A stretch of 64,000 bases of DNA, from positions 97,048 through 161,047 of the forward strand of contig JAUJOQ010000002.1 in assembly GCA_030447725.1 (NCBI GenBank), read 5' to 3'. Below are positions 1 through 7,915 of this stretch, one piece after another. Under the pieces are notes generated by a model that was not told the origin of the DNA, did not search any database, and was given only the letters and a program-made list of their open reading frames with translations. Position 1 is the stretch's first letter; every line of letters begins with the position of its first letter. Source of the stretch: Thermoleophilaceae bacterium (GTDB lineage: Bacteria; Actinomycetota; Thermoleophilia; Solirubrobacterales; Thermoleophilaceae). Made by a program: the position numbers and the translations under genes.

Positions 1-525
<525 letters not shown>

Positions 526-529
<4 letters not shown>

Positions 530-957
530 CCGGCAGCGTCAGCCCGAGATCGAAGGGCGGTGTCGCGGCCGCCTTTGGTCTTTTCGGGGGAGACCTTCCG
601 GCGCGCGACCAGGTAGGCGCTCAGCGCTAGCACCACTGCCACCTCGGCGATCGTCGACAGCAGCACCGGAGTGCGGAAGGTGGGCTCGACGTACTGGAAC
701 AGCCCGTCCGATGTCCTCGCGATCACGAGCGACACAAGCGCTCCCACCGAGAGAAGGATGCCGCCGACGGCGCCCAGCACGCGCACGCCCGTGACGAGCA
801 TCGCGGCGATCACGGCCGCGCCGGCGGCGTTGAGCAGGAACAGCTCACCGATCGTCGGGACGTCCTTGATCAGCACGGCGTACTGCTGGAGATGGATGGC
901 GCCGACGACGAGCGTCAGGACGGCGCCGGCGTAGCGCAGTGCTCCGGAGCTATTCAA
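526..957 (-). CDS. Small four-helix membrane protein of unknown function
   Basis: A 143-residue protein with four predicted hydrophobic helices at about residues 8-28, 38-62, 63-82 and 102-120, and a basic, charged tail. I do not recognise a named family. The start overlaps the end of the upstream cupredoxin gene by 8 bp, so the two are probably translated together; this would fit a membrane protein working next to a periplasmic copper protein. The gene ends against the convergent superoxide dismutase. Function is unknown. Confidence 0.7.
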
Positions 958-1354
958 CGATGACCCTGCCTTCCATGTAGGGGTGGAAGTCGCAGATGTA
1001 GTCGTAGGTGCCGGGCTTGTCGAGCGTGATCGTCTTGCGCTCGCCCTTCGGGATCGTGTTGGTCTCCACGTCTGCCCCCATCCTGGAGCTGGCGGTGTGA
1101 CCGGCGGTGTCGTCGTTGATCCAGGTGACCTTCGAGCCGGCCTTGACCCTGATCACCGGAGGCTTGTACATGAACTCCCTGATGGTGACCGTGTTGGTCG
1201 CCACCGCCTGCGTGTCCTCGCTGACGGCTTTCTCCTCCGCGCCGGCGTCCGGGAGGTTGACGGCTCCGACGACCAGGGTGAGCACAAGGAGCGCGCCACA
1301 CAGAAGGAGGATGATGCGATCCGCGAGACGTGTAGGGAAGCTGGGCACGATCAC
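950..1354 (-). CDS. Membrane-anchored cupredoxin (plastocyanin/amicyanin-like)
   Basis: A 134-residue protein with a basic N-terminus, one hydrophobic segment at about residues 12-34 (signal anchor or signal peptide), a short linker, and a cupredoxin domain from about residue 52. Type 1 copper ligands are visible: His in TAGHTAS and the C-x2-H-x2-M set in YICDFHPYM. It should carry electrons outside the membrane. The GTG start at 1354 was chosen because the much longer open frame upstream only shadows the dehalogenase gene; a second GTG two codons on is also possible. It overlaps the following small membrane protein by 8 bp. Confidence 0.85.
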   Translation of the reverse strand: MIVPSFPTRLADRIILLLCGALLVLTLVVGAVNLPDAGAEEKAVSEDTQAVATNTVTIREFMYKPPVIRVKAGSKVTWINDDTAGHTASSRMGADVETNTIPKGERKTITLDKPGTYDYICDFHPYMEGRVIVE

Positions 1355-1407
1355 TTGTTCGCGCGCCCGCTGCCGGCAGATCAGCGACGTGACGCCAACC
1401 CGGTTTC

Positions 1408-2277
1408 CTAGGAGCTGAGGAACGAGAGCATATGCCCGGCGATCGCCTCGCCGCGGTCTTCCTGGAGGAAGTGCGAGGCCCCCTCGATGCACACCTGCTC
1501 GCCGGCGCCCGGAATCATCCGGGTGAACTGCTCCCCTGACCGCGGATAGGGGAACACCGGGTCGCAGTCCGAGAAGGCGACCAGCGCCGGCTTGTCCCAG
1601 CTCCGGAGGGCCTCGCTCACGACCAGCATCTCGGCGGCCCCCGGCGCGCGCTCCTCGACGGGCACCAGCAGCGGGAACTGGGCCGCGCCGGCCTTGGACT
1701 CGGCCGTCGGGAACGGCGCCTCGTAGGCGGCTACTACGTCGCCGGGGAGCTCCGTGGCCGTGGCGCCCTGCAAGACGAAGCCCACGGGCAGGTCGGGATT
1801 GCGCTCGGCGAACGCGCGCCAGGCGAGGAAGCCCTCGCTCACGCGCCCGGTGAACAAGCCGGTGTTCATGATCACCAGGCGGTCCACGCGATCGGCGTTC
1901 TCGATCGCCCAGCGCAAGCCGATCGGTCCCCCCCAGTCCTGCACTACAACCGTTGCGCCAGTCAGGTTGAGCGGCTCCAGGACACCGGCTATCTGCTCGA
2001 CGTGGCGATCGAAGGAGTACCAGCCGCGATCGGTGGGCTTGTCCGACCGCCCGAAGCCGGCCAGGTCGGGACATATGACCCGGTGCCCCGCCTCCACGAG
2101 CGGAGGCAGCATCTTGCGATAGAGATAGGCCCAGCTCGGCTCGCCGTGAAAGCACACGATCGGAGCGCCGGCGCCCTCGTCCACGTGGTGCATCCGCAAC
2201 CCGCCGACCTCGGTGTAGTGGGGCTCGAACGCATAGCCCGGCAGATCGCGGAAGCGCTCGTCGGGAGTGCGGAACAC
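1408..2277 (-). CDS. Haloalkane dehalogenase (alpha/beta hydrolase, HLD-I type)
   Basis: Hydrolyses carbon-halogen bonds of haloalkanes to alcohols. The 289-residue length fits the family. The HGEPSWAYLYRKM segment forms the oxyanion-hole region, the nucleophile is Asp114 in VVQDWGGPIG followed by the halide-binding Trp115, the acid is probably Asp237 or Asp239 in FSDCDPVF, and the base is His269 in ASHFLQED. No signal peptide is present, so it is cytoplasmic. It lies 53 bp upstream of the cupredoxin gene on the same strand. A second hydrolase of this superfamily lies at 29.2 kb next to alkB. The substrate is not predictable from sequence. Confidence 0.9.
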   Translation of the reverse strand: MFRTPDERFRDLPGYAFEPHYTEVGGLRMHHVDEGAGAPIVCFHGEPSWAYLYRKMLPPLVEAGHRVICPDLAGFGRSDKPTDRGWYSFDRHVEQIAGVLEPLNLTGATVVVQDWGGPIGLRWAIENADRVDRLVIMNTGLFTGRVSEGFLAWRAFAERNPDLPVGFVLQGATATELPGDVVAAYEAPFPTAESKAGAAQFPLLVPVEERAPGAAEMLVVSEALRSWDKPALVAFSDCDPVFPYPRSGEQFTRMIPGAGEQVCIEGASHFLQEDRGEAIAGHMLSFLSS

Positions 2278-2316
2278 CTGCTACTCGGCGGGTCTGAAAG
2301 AACGCCCGGAAGCCGG

Positions 2317-2625
2317 CTATTCGCGGCCGCGGCCGCCGCGGCCGCCGCTGCGCTCGAGGCCCTTGGTGGCATCGACGTAGGGCAGCAGCCCCAGCTCACG
2401 GGAGCGCTTGACGGCCCGCGCCATCCGGGTCTGGTCACGACGGCTGAGCCCGGTGACCCGGCGCGAGCGGATCTTGCCGCGCTCGGTCACGAAGCGCTGG
2501 AGAAGCGACACGTTCTTGTAGTCGATCTTGTCCAGCTCCTCGCGCGGGAGCTTTGAATACCGGCGCGCCTCGCCGCGCAGTCCGGGCTTGCGGGCACGCG
2601 CATTGTCGTTGGTCTGCCGAGCCAT
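2317..2625 (-). CDS. rpsR: Ribosomal protein S18, cysteine-free paralogue
   Basis: A component of the 30S subunit. The core DKIDYKNVSLLQRFVTERGK followed by RSRRVTGLSRRDQTRMARAV is unmistakable S18. The N-terminal region, where zinc-binding S18 proteins carry Cys residues, has none, so this is the zinc-independent type seen as a second copy in mycobacteria. The protein is 102 residues, longer than usual because of a Gly/Arg-rich tail. It stands alone instead of in the common rpsF-ssb-rpsR-rplI order, which supports its being an accessory copy. Such paralogues are usually zinc-starvation regulated; I could not recognise a Zur box upstream. Confidence 0.9.
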   Translation of the reverse strand: MARQTNDNARARKPGLRGEARRYSKLPREELDKIDYKNVSLLQRFVTERGKIRSRRVTGLSRRDQTRMARAVKRSRELGLLPYVDATKGLERSGGRGGRGRE

Positions 2626-2729
2626 CAGGCATAGAGGTTGACAGAGCGGCGTCGCGGGCGTCCCGCCGGGGTCCGGAACGCTCGGGGACCCCCGTTCGAG
2701 CAGTCCGGCTGCGTTGCTTAGATCCGGCC

Positions 2730-3905
2730 GTGGTCGCTCCCCCCGCCATTCGCGTCTTCGCGGCCGTCGCCATCCTCCTGGCCGTCGCCACGGCGATCGG
2801 CCTGGCCGTCCTGTGGCCCGATGGCACGCCGTCCGGAGTCGGGGAGTCGATCGTGATCGACAGCGAGGCGGCCACCGTGGAGCGGACGGAGCAGTTTCCC
2901 TGCCAGTCCCTGGGCACCGACACCTGCAGCAGGGTCGCCGTGCGGCTCGACTCGGGACCCGACGAAGGCAGCAAGACGAGCTTTCAGATCGGGGTCGGCG
3001 GCCTCGATCCCGAGGTGGAGGTGGGTGACAAGGTGCGCGTGGTCGAGAACGCCGTTGCGCCCGGAGCCGAGGCGGTGAGAGGCCAGGAGTACTCCCTGTC
3101 GGACTTCGAGCGCCGCCGTCCCATGCTCCTGCTCGCCCTGCTGTTCGCGGGGCTGGTGGTGGCCTTCGCGCGGTGGCGCGGCTTGCTCTCGCTGATGGGG
3201 CTCGCCGTCAGCTTGGGGGTGGTCCTGCTGTTCATGGTGCCCGCGATCCTCGACGGCAAGAGCCCTCTGGCCGTGGCCGTGGTGGGCTCCTTCGCGGTGA
3301 TGCTGACCACGATCGCCCTCGCCCACGGCACGGGAGCCAAGAGCCTGGCGGCGATGATCGGCACCGCGTTGAGCCTTGTCGTGACGATCGCGCTCGCGGT
3401 GCTGTTCGTCGACCTCACTCATCTCACCGGCCTCTCCAGCGAGGAGTCGCTGTTCCTGCAGACCAGTGAGACGGGACTGTCTCTCGACGGTCTGCTGCTG
3501 GCCGGCATGGTGGTCGCGGCGCTCGGCGTGCTCGACGACGTGACCATCAGCCAGTCCTCCACCGTGCTCGCCCTGCGCGCAGCGAACCCCGACCAGGGGT
3601 TCGGCAAGCTGTTCGGGCGGGCGATGAGCGTGGGGCGCGACCACGTGAGCGCAACGGTCAACACCCTGGTGCTGGCCTACGTGGGCGCCTCCCTCCCGCT
3701 GCTGCTCATCTTCAGCTCCAGCACGCTCGGCACCTCGGACGCGCTCAACCTCGAGGTGATCGCCAAGGAGGTGGTGGCCACGCTGGTGGGCTCGATCGGG
3801 CTGATCACCGCGGTGCCGATCACAACGGCCCTTGCCGCGCTGCTGGCCCGCCGCATTCCATCGGAGCAGCTGGCGGGCGAGGAGCACGCGGGCCACTCCC
3901 ACTGA
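2730..3905 (+). CDS. YibE/F family membrane protein
   Basis: A 391-residue integral membrane protein. It has an N-terminal helix, an extracytoplasmic domain of about 110 residues containing two Cys, then about eight membrane helices. The segment MVVAALGVLDDVTISQ followed by a further helix is characteristic of the YibE/F family of putative transporters. The C-terminus ends in HAGHSH, possibly metal binding. I placed the start at GTG 2730 because the longer upstream frame is proline/arginine-rich and overlaps the S18 gene. The substrate is unknown. Confidence 0.85.
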   Translation: MVAPPAIRVFAAVAILLAVATAIGLAVLWPDGTPSGVGESIVIDSEAATVERTEQFPCQSLGTDTCSRVAVRLDSGPDEGSKTSFQIGVGGLDPEVEVGDKVRVVENAVAPGAEAVRGQEYSLSDFERRRPMLLLALLFAGLVVAFARWRGLLSLMGLAVSLGVVLLFMVPAILDGKSPLAVAVVGSFAVMLTTIALAHGTGAKSLAAMIGTALSLVVTIALAVLFVDLTHLTGLSSEESLFLQTSETGLSLDGLLLAGMVVAALGVLDDVTISQSSTVLALRAANPDQGFGKLFGRAMSVGRDHVSATVNTLVLAYVGASLPLLLIFSSSTLGTSDALNLEVIAKEVVATLVGSIGLITAVPITTALAALLARRIPSEQLAGEEHAGHSH

Positions 3906-3912
3906 GCGGCGA

Positions 3913-4074
3913 TCAGCCGGATCCGGAAAGGGTGGCGGTGACCGCGACTGCGACGAGGATCAGCGCCGCGCTGGCTCGGCGCAGGCGCAGAGGCGTGAGC
4001 CACGCCCAGCCGCGGGCGGCCAGCCATGCCCGCACGCCGGTGGCGGCGGTCGTGGCCGTGGCGGCGGTGATCAT
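3913..4074 (-). CDS. Possible 53-residue single-pass membrane protein
   Basis: A short reading frame with an ATG start that encodes an Ala/Thr-rich N-terminus, a basic patch (LRLRRAS) and one hydrophobic helix near the C-terminus. It fills the otherwise empty stretch between the YibE/F gene and the phosphoesterase promoter. No homologue is recognised and no strong ribosome binding site is visible, so it may be chance. Confidence 0.22.
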   Translation of the reverse strand: MITAATATTAATGVRAWLAARGWAWLTPLRLRRASAALILVAVAVTATLSGSG

Positions 4075-4118
4075 GCACTGGGCGCACACTGCTCACAGTA
4101 TTGCGGCCCGAGCGGCGC

Positions 4119-4140
4119 TTTCACAGGGTGGTCACAGTTG
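4119..4140 (+). promoter_or_regulatory. PHO-box-like paired direct repeat upstream of the metallophosphoesterase
   Basis: Two adjacent 11-nt units, TTTCACAGGGT (4119-4129) and GGTCACAGTTG (4130-4140), share the TCACAG core at exactly 11-nt spacing. Streptomyces PhoP sites are pairs of 11-nt units with a core close to G(G/T)TCAC. A further TCACAG is at 4093. The position, 40 bp before a phosphoesterase start, fits phosphate-starvation control. This is inferred from pattern only. Confidence 0.5.
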
Positions 4141-4179
4141 TCCCTTGCGCACGGTATGGCGGCGATTAGTCTGGTGACC

Positions 4180-6132
4180 GTGCGCAGAGCCGCCCTCTTT
4201 CTCTTCGTGGCCCTTCTGGCTTGCGCGCCCGCCGCCGGGGCGTCGGTGGCCACCGAGCCCTGGCCGCCGGCCACCGGCCCCGGCCAGCTGTTCGTGCACT
4301 ACGGCGAGGAGCACTACAACGACGACGACGGACTCACCTTGTTCCCGAAGGTGGTGCAGGAGTCGGGCCGTTACCGCCCGGAGCTGGTCACCACCTCCGG
4401 CGACAAGGACAACGACGGCACGGTCGAGCAGCTGACCTCGTGGAAGAGGATCATGAGCGCCTACGACCCGATCGGCGTGCCCTATCTCGCCGCAGTCGGC
4501 AACCACGACCGGACCACTCCCCCAGGCGTGCCTCCGGGTACCGCCGGGCTGCTCACACCCGGCGTGCAGGGCAGCCTCGAGAACTACAAGGAGATCTTCA
4601 AGGACCGCCCCTACCCCTTTGGTGACGCCGCCAACTATCGGGGGATCGGGCCACCGCGCCCCGCCGGCGAGCCCGCCGGCGCCTCGTCGCACTACCTGGC
4701 CGACGTCGGCCAGGTGCGGTGGATCTTCCTGGACAACTCCTGCTGGGGGCTCACCGACTGCGACCGCGTCCAGAGCCCCCCGTTCCCCGACGAGCAGGGC
4801 AACACCGGCCAGCTCGGCTTCCTCGAGCAAAAGGCCGCGGCGGCGCGAGACGCGGGCATGACCGTCTTCGTGGTCATGCACATGCCCACGCGCGACCCTC
4901 GTGACCAGAGCTACATCGACCCCACCACCTTCACCCACGTGATGGGCAAGAACAATCCGGTGGCGCCGGGCACGCCCGACAACCAGCGCTTCGAGGCGGT
5001 GGCCGAGCGCACGGGCGTCGACGGCGTGTTCCTCGGCCACATCAAGGGCCAGTTTCTCTACCGGGGACGCGGCAACGTGCCCTACTACATCGACGGCGGA
5101 GCGGGCGGAGAGCTGTACACGGAAGGGCCGGTCGGCACCGACCACGGGTACTGGCACGGCTTTCGCCTGGTGCGCGTGCACGGCGGCAACGTGACCACCG
5201 ACACCGTCCCGATCTTCGTGGCGGACGGCATCCGGATCGAGGGCGCCGACAGCGTCCGCCCCGGCAAGCGCTCGTTCTACCGGGCCTTCGGCAGGCAGCC
5301 GGTGTTCAACGACCCGGCCAAGGTGGAGGCCCTGGAGCTGCGTGACCCCGACCCCATCCGCCCGGTCGAGGGCGGCGGGATGGGCGCGGTGGGCGGTTTC
5401 GTGCGCGACGGAGGATGGGCGTTCGCCCCGGTGATCCTGCTGATGCTCGGGGGACTGATCCTGACCCCGTCCGCGATGCCGCGTCCGCGCCGGCGGGCGG
5501 TGCTGATGGCTTGTGCAGCCACCGGCGCCGGCGTGATCGGCACCGCCACGATGTCGCTCGCCCAGCAGGCCGAGCCCACCACCACCCCGCTCGAGAGCCT
5601 CCCGGCACCGGCCCGGATCTTCACCACGAACGACCCGCTGGTACTCGCGCCCGTGGCCTCGGAGACCGACGACCCTCGACGCGACCCGCGGACCCAGACC
5701 GAGGATGGTCTGTTCGAGGCCCGGTGCCCGGGCAACGTCGGGCTGAGCGTGACCTCCGGTTTCGAGACCACGACCCGCTCGGTGAATGTGCCGAGCCGCC
5801 CGGGCCGGCGCATCGTGCGCAGCGCTATCGCGCCCAGGGTCCGCGGCCTGCGCGCCGGGCGGCGCCGCACGGTGGCGCGGGTCGAGCTGGCCCAGCCCGC
5901 CGTGGTGCGGGTGCGCGTGCGCCGCGGCGGCCGCACGGTCCGCACGCTGCGCGAAGCCTGCCTTCAGCCCGACAGCCGCGCTCTGCGAGTGACGTGGAAT
6001 GGCCGCGTGAAGCGCAACGGCAGGCTGCGCGCCGCGCGGCCCGGCCGTTACCGGGTCGAGCTGCTGGTGCGCTCGGACCGCGAGCCGGTCAAGCGCTCGC
6101 GCATCGTGCGGGTGCTGGGCAAGCGCGGCTGA
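4180..6132 (+). CDS. Secreted/membrane-tethered metallophosphoesterase with C-terminal Ig-like domain
   Basis: A 650-residue protein with a signal peptide (VRRAALFLFVALLACAPAAGA). The calcineurin-like phosphoesterase domain spans about residues 30-350, with SGDKDNDG, GNHD, VVMHMP and GHIKGQF motifs as metal-site blocks; a clear N-terminal D-x-H block is not evident. Two hydrophobic segments near residues 415-465 suggest membrane insertion. The C-terminal ~130 residues are Arg-rich and end in a FlgD-like Ig fold (NGRLRAARPGRYRVEL). GTG 4180 is chosen for the signal peptide; ATG 4156 is in frame. The preceding 11-nt repeats suggest phosphate regulation. A TauE-type gene follows after 21 bp. Confidence 0.85.
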   Translation: MRRAALFLFVALLACAPAAGASVATEPWPPATGPGQLFVHYGEEHYNDDDGLTLFPKVVQESGRYRPELVTTSGDKDNDGTVEQLTSWKRIMSAYDPIGVPYLAAVGNHDRTTPPGVPPGTAGLLTPGVQGSLENYKEIFKDRPYPFGDAANYRGIGPPRPAGEPAGASSHYLADVGQVRWIFLDNSCWGLTDCDRVQSPPFPDEQGNTGQLGFLEQKAAAARDAGMTVFVVMHMPTRDPRDQSYIDPTTFTHVMGKNNPVAPGTPDNQRFEAVAERTGVDGVFLGHIKGQFLYRGRGNVPYYIDGGAGGELYTEGPVGTDHGYWHGFRLVRVHGGNVTTDTVPIFVADGIRIEGADSVRPGKRSFYRAFGRQPVFNDPAKVEALELRDPDPIRPVEGGGMGAVGGFVRDGGWAFAPVILLMLGGLILTPSAMPRPRRRAVLMACAATGAGVIGTATMSLAQQAEPTTTPLESLPAPARIFTTNDPLVLAPVASETDDPRRDPRTQTEDGLFEARCPGNVGLSVTSGFETTTRSVNVPSRPGRRIVRSAIAPRVRGLRAGRRRTVARVELAQPAVVRVRVRRGGRTVRTLREACLQPDSRALRVTWNGRVKRNGRLRAARPGRYRVELLVRSDREPVKRSRIVRVLGKRG

Positions 6133-6153
6133 CCACCTCCGAGCCGGCCACGG

Positions 6154-6915
6154 GTGACCTCGGACCCCTTCGCGCTCGTCGCGGTCGGCGCGTGGTGCTT
6201 TGCCGTGGCTATGGCCGGCGGGCTCGTGGGGCTGGTCCTGGGCAACGTCCGCCTGCCCGTCGTCGTGCTCGCGGCCTCGAGCCCGGCGGCAGGCGCGGGC
6301 GCCAACATCGGCATCTCGGGGGTGGCGGCCGCCGCGGCGTCGATCGCCCACCTGCGCGCGGGGAGAGTGAACTGGCGCCTGTTCGCCTGGATGGCGCCCC
6401 CCTCCATGGCGGGCGCGGTGGTGGGCGGGTATGCGTCGGGCGCGGTCTCCGACGAGGTGCTCCTCGTGGTTATCGGCGCAGCGTTGCTGTACTTCGGCAT
6501 CGACCTGCTGTGCGCGGACCGCCCCTCCCCCGCGCCGCCGGAGGAGGCGGCGCCCCTCGACGTCCGCGCCGCAGTGCTCACCGGAGCCGGCATCGGTCTA
6601 CTGGGTGGACTGATCGGCCTGATCCTCGGCGCGCTGCGAATGCCCGCTCTCCTGCGTTATGTGGGCGAGACCGCGCACCGCGCGGTGGGCACCAATCTGG
6701 CGGTGGGCGTCTGCGTGGGGATCGCGGGCGTGATCGGCCACGCGCCCGAGGGCGTGGACTGGCGGCTGCTGGCACTCGGCTCGGCGGCGTCGATCCCCGG
6801 TGCGCTGCTCGGCGCGCGGCTGACGGGGAAGCTGACACAGGAGGGGTTGCTGAGAGCCATCGGTGCGGTGCTGATGGTGGCCGGCGTCGCCACCCTGGCG
6901 CAGGCCATGCTCTGA
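6154..6915 (+). CDS. TauE/SafE family membrane permease
   Basis: A 253-residue, mostly hydrophobic protein with about eight helices in two related halves. Each half has the Gly-rich GLVGLVLG / GLLGGLIGLILGALRMP motif and a following ANIGISG / TNLAVGV segment, the signature of the sulfite/organosulfonate exporter family. GTG 6154 starts 21 bp after the phosphoesterase stop, so the two are probably one transcript. Family members move small anions; the actual substrate here is unknown. The possible phosphate link comes only from the neighbouring genes. Confidence 0.85.
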   Translation: MTSDPFALVAVGAWCFAVAMAGGLVGLVLGNVRLPVVVLAASSPAAGAGANIGISGVAAAAASIAHLRAGRVNWRLFAWMAPPSMAGAVVGGYASGAVSDEVLLVVIGAALLYFGIDLLCADRPSPAPPEEAAPLDVRAAVLTGAGIGLLGGLIGLILGALRMPALLRYVGETAHRAVGTNLAVGVCVGIAGVIGHAPEGVDWRLLALGSAASIPGALLGARLTGKLTQEGLLRAIGAVLMVAGVATLAQAML

Positions 6916-6939
6916 GCCGGCTGCGAACTGGTGCGCTGC

Positions 6940-6961
6940 CTTCACAGCGACTTCACGCCAG
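6940..6961 (+). promoter_or_regulatory. PHO-box-like paired direct repeat upstream of the 5'-nucleotidase
   Basis: Adjacent 11-nt units CTTCACAGCGA (6940-6950) and CTTCACGCCAG (6951-6961) repeat CTTCAC with 11-nt periodicity, as PhoP/PhoB sites do. The pair lies about 110 bp before a 5'-nucleotidase gene, leaving room for a promoter and a structured leader. Similar units precede the other phosphoesterase in this window. Confidence 0.5.
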
Positions 6962-6989
6962 CGCAGAATCCAGGTAACACCAGGGCTTT

Positions 6990-7069
6990 CTACTCCACGT
7001 AGCTTTTCCGCGAGGAGTAGGTCCCCGGGGACGCCCTCCTCCTATCCGGACCGGCGACGCATAGGAGGA
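6990..7069 (+). promoter_or_regulatory. Structured 5' leader with Shine-Dalgarno-sequestering hairpin
   Basis: Three successive stems can form in the leader RNA: CTACTCC (6990-6996) with GGAGTAG (7014-7020); a perfect 12-nt palindrome GTCCCCGGGGAC (7021-7032); and TCCTCCTAT (7037-7045) with ATAGGAGGA (7061-7069), a perfect 9-bp pairing over a 15-nt loop. The last stem buries the AGGAGG ribosome binding site (7063-7068) of the GTG start at 7073. This is the architecture of a translational switch. I do not recognise a known riboswitch class; alternatives are a protein-bound leader or an RNA thermometer. Confidence 0.5.
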
Positions 7070-7072
7070 ACC

Positions 7073-7915
7073 GTGCTTTCACGGACTGCCCGCTCCATCA
7101 GCCCCGAGTCGCGCAAGGCAGGCGCGGCCGCTTTCGCCGGCGCGATCGCGGTGGCCGCGATCGGCCTTGTCGCGGCCGCCGGGCCGCCGGAGGGAGGCAG
7201 CCCGCCCTTCGGCGCCGTGGAGATCCAAATGCTCGGCGTGAACGACTTCCACGGCCACCTCGAATCGCCGGGAGCCGTGCCCCGGGACCCCGGCGGTCCC
7301 GATATCGCCCTCGGCGGGGCGGCTCCTCTGGACGCCCACCTCGATCAGGCAGCCCGCACCCACCCCGGGCGCACCATCCGCGTCCACGCGGGTGACATGG
7401 TGGGCGCCTCCCCGCTGCTGTCGAGCAACTTCCACGACGAGCCGTCGGTGCGAGCGATGAACCTCATGGAGTTCGACGTGGGCACACTCGGCAACCACGA
7501 GTTCGACGAAGGCGGGGACGAGCTGATCCGGCTCCTGCGCGGCGGGCAGCGCAAGGACGACCGCGCGAGCACCTCCGCCCCCGACTTCGAGGGTGTGGGA
7601 TTTCCCTACATAGCTGCCAACACCGTGGACAGGGAGGGAGAGCTGAGGTTGCCCCCCACGAAGATCATCGAACGTGCGGGCGTAAGGATCGGCTTCATCG
7701 GGGTGACCACCGAGTCGACGCCCCGGTTCGTGCTCGACGAGCACACGAAGCGCTTCAGGTGGCTCGACATCTCATCCGTGGTCAACCGCCACGCGGCGCG
7801 CCTACGCCGAAAGGGCGTCGAGGCGATCGTGGTGCTGGCGCACTCCGGCGCCTTCGAGGCGACCGGCGACTCCGCCCTGGCGCGCGGCGAGATCATCGAC
7901 GAGACCGCGAGATGA
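7073..7915 (+). CDS. 5'-nucleotidase (UshA/CpdB-like), N-terminal part, interrupted
   Basis: First 280 residues of a secreted 5'-nucleotidase: an N-terminal hydrophobic segment (about residues 17-35) and the metallophosphatase domain with NDFHGH, HAGDMVG, GNHEFDEG and LAHSG motifs. The frame ends in TGA at 7913-7915, just before the final metal-binding GHSH motif, which is in the next frame. Inserting one base near 7910 would join the parts. GTG 7073 has a strong AGGAGG that lies inside the leader hairpin. Neither part contains a complete active site, so either one base is missing or the gene is dead. Expected role: release of phosphate and nucleosides outside the cell. Confidence 0.8.
   Translation: MLSRTARSISPESRKAGAAAFAGAIAVAAIGLVAAAGPPEGGSPPFGAVEIQMLGVNDFHGHLESPGAVPRDPGGPDIALGGAAPLDAHLDQAARTHPGRTIRVHAGDMVGASPLLSSNFHDEPSVRAMNLMEFDVGTLGNHEFDEGGDELIRLLRGGQRKDDRASTSAPDFEGVGFPYIAANTVDREGELRLPPTKIIERAGVRIGFIGVTTESTPRFVLDEHTKRFRWLDISSVVNRHAARLRRKGVEAIVVLAHSGAFEATGDSALARGEIIDETAR

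Noticed and set aside
950..2155. A 401-codon open frame on the minus strand over the cupredoxin and dehalogenase genes
   Set aside because: Only the last third is protein-like (the cupredoxin); the rest is an Arg-rich shadow of the dehalogenase gene in another frame.
2984..3902. Large minus-strand open frames opposite the YibE/F gene
   Set aside because: Low-complexity, His/Arg-rich composition and no start signals; the plus strand encodes a clear membrane protein.
4132..6351. A 739-codon minus-strand open frame opposite the metallophosphoesterase
   Set aside because: His/Arg/Gly-rich with no domain; a typical antisense shadow in very GC-rich coding DNA.
6990..7072. Assignment of the 5'-nucleotidase leader to a Mn (yybP-ykoY) riboswitch because of GGAGTAG
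   Set aside because: The second conserved block of that class (CUCAACA-like) and its arrangement are missing.
7912..7915. Programmed ribosomal frameshift in the 5'-nucleotidase
   Set aside because: No slippery sequence or downstream pseudoknot could be recognised; a missing base is simpler.
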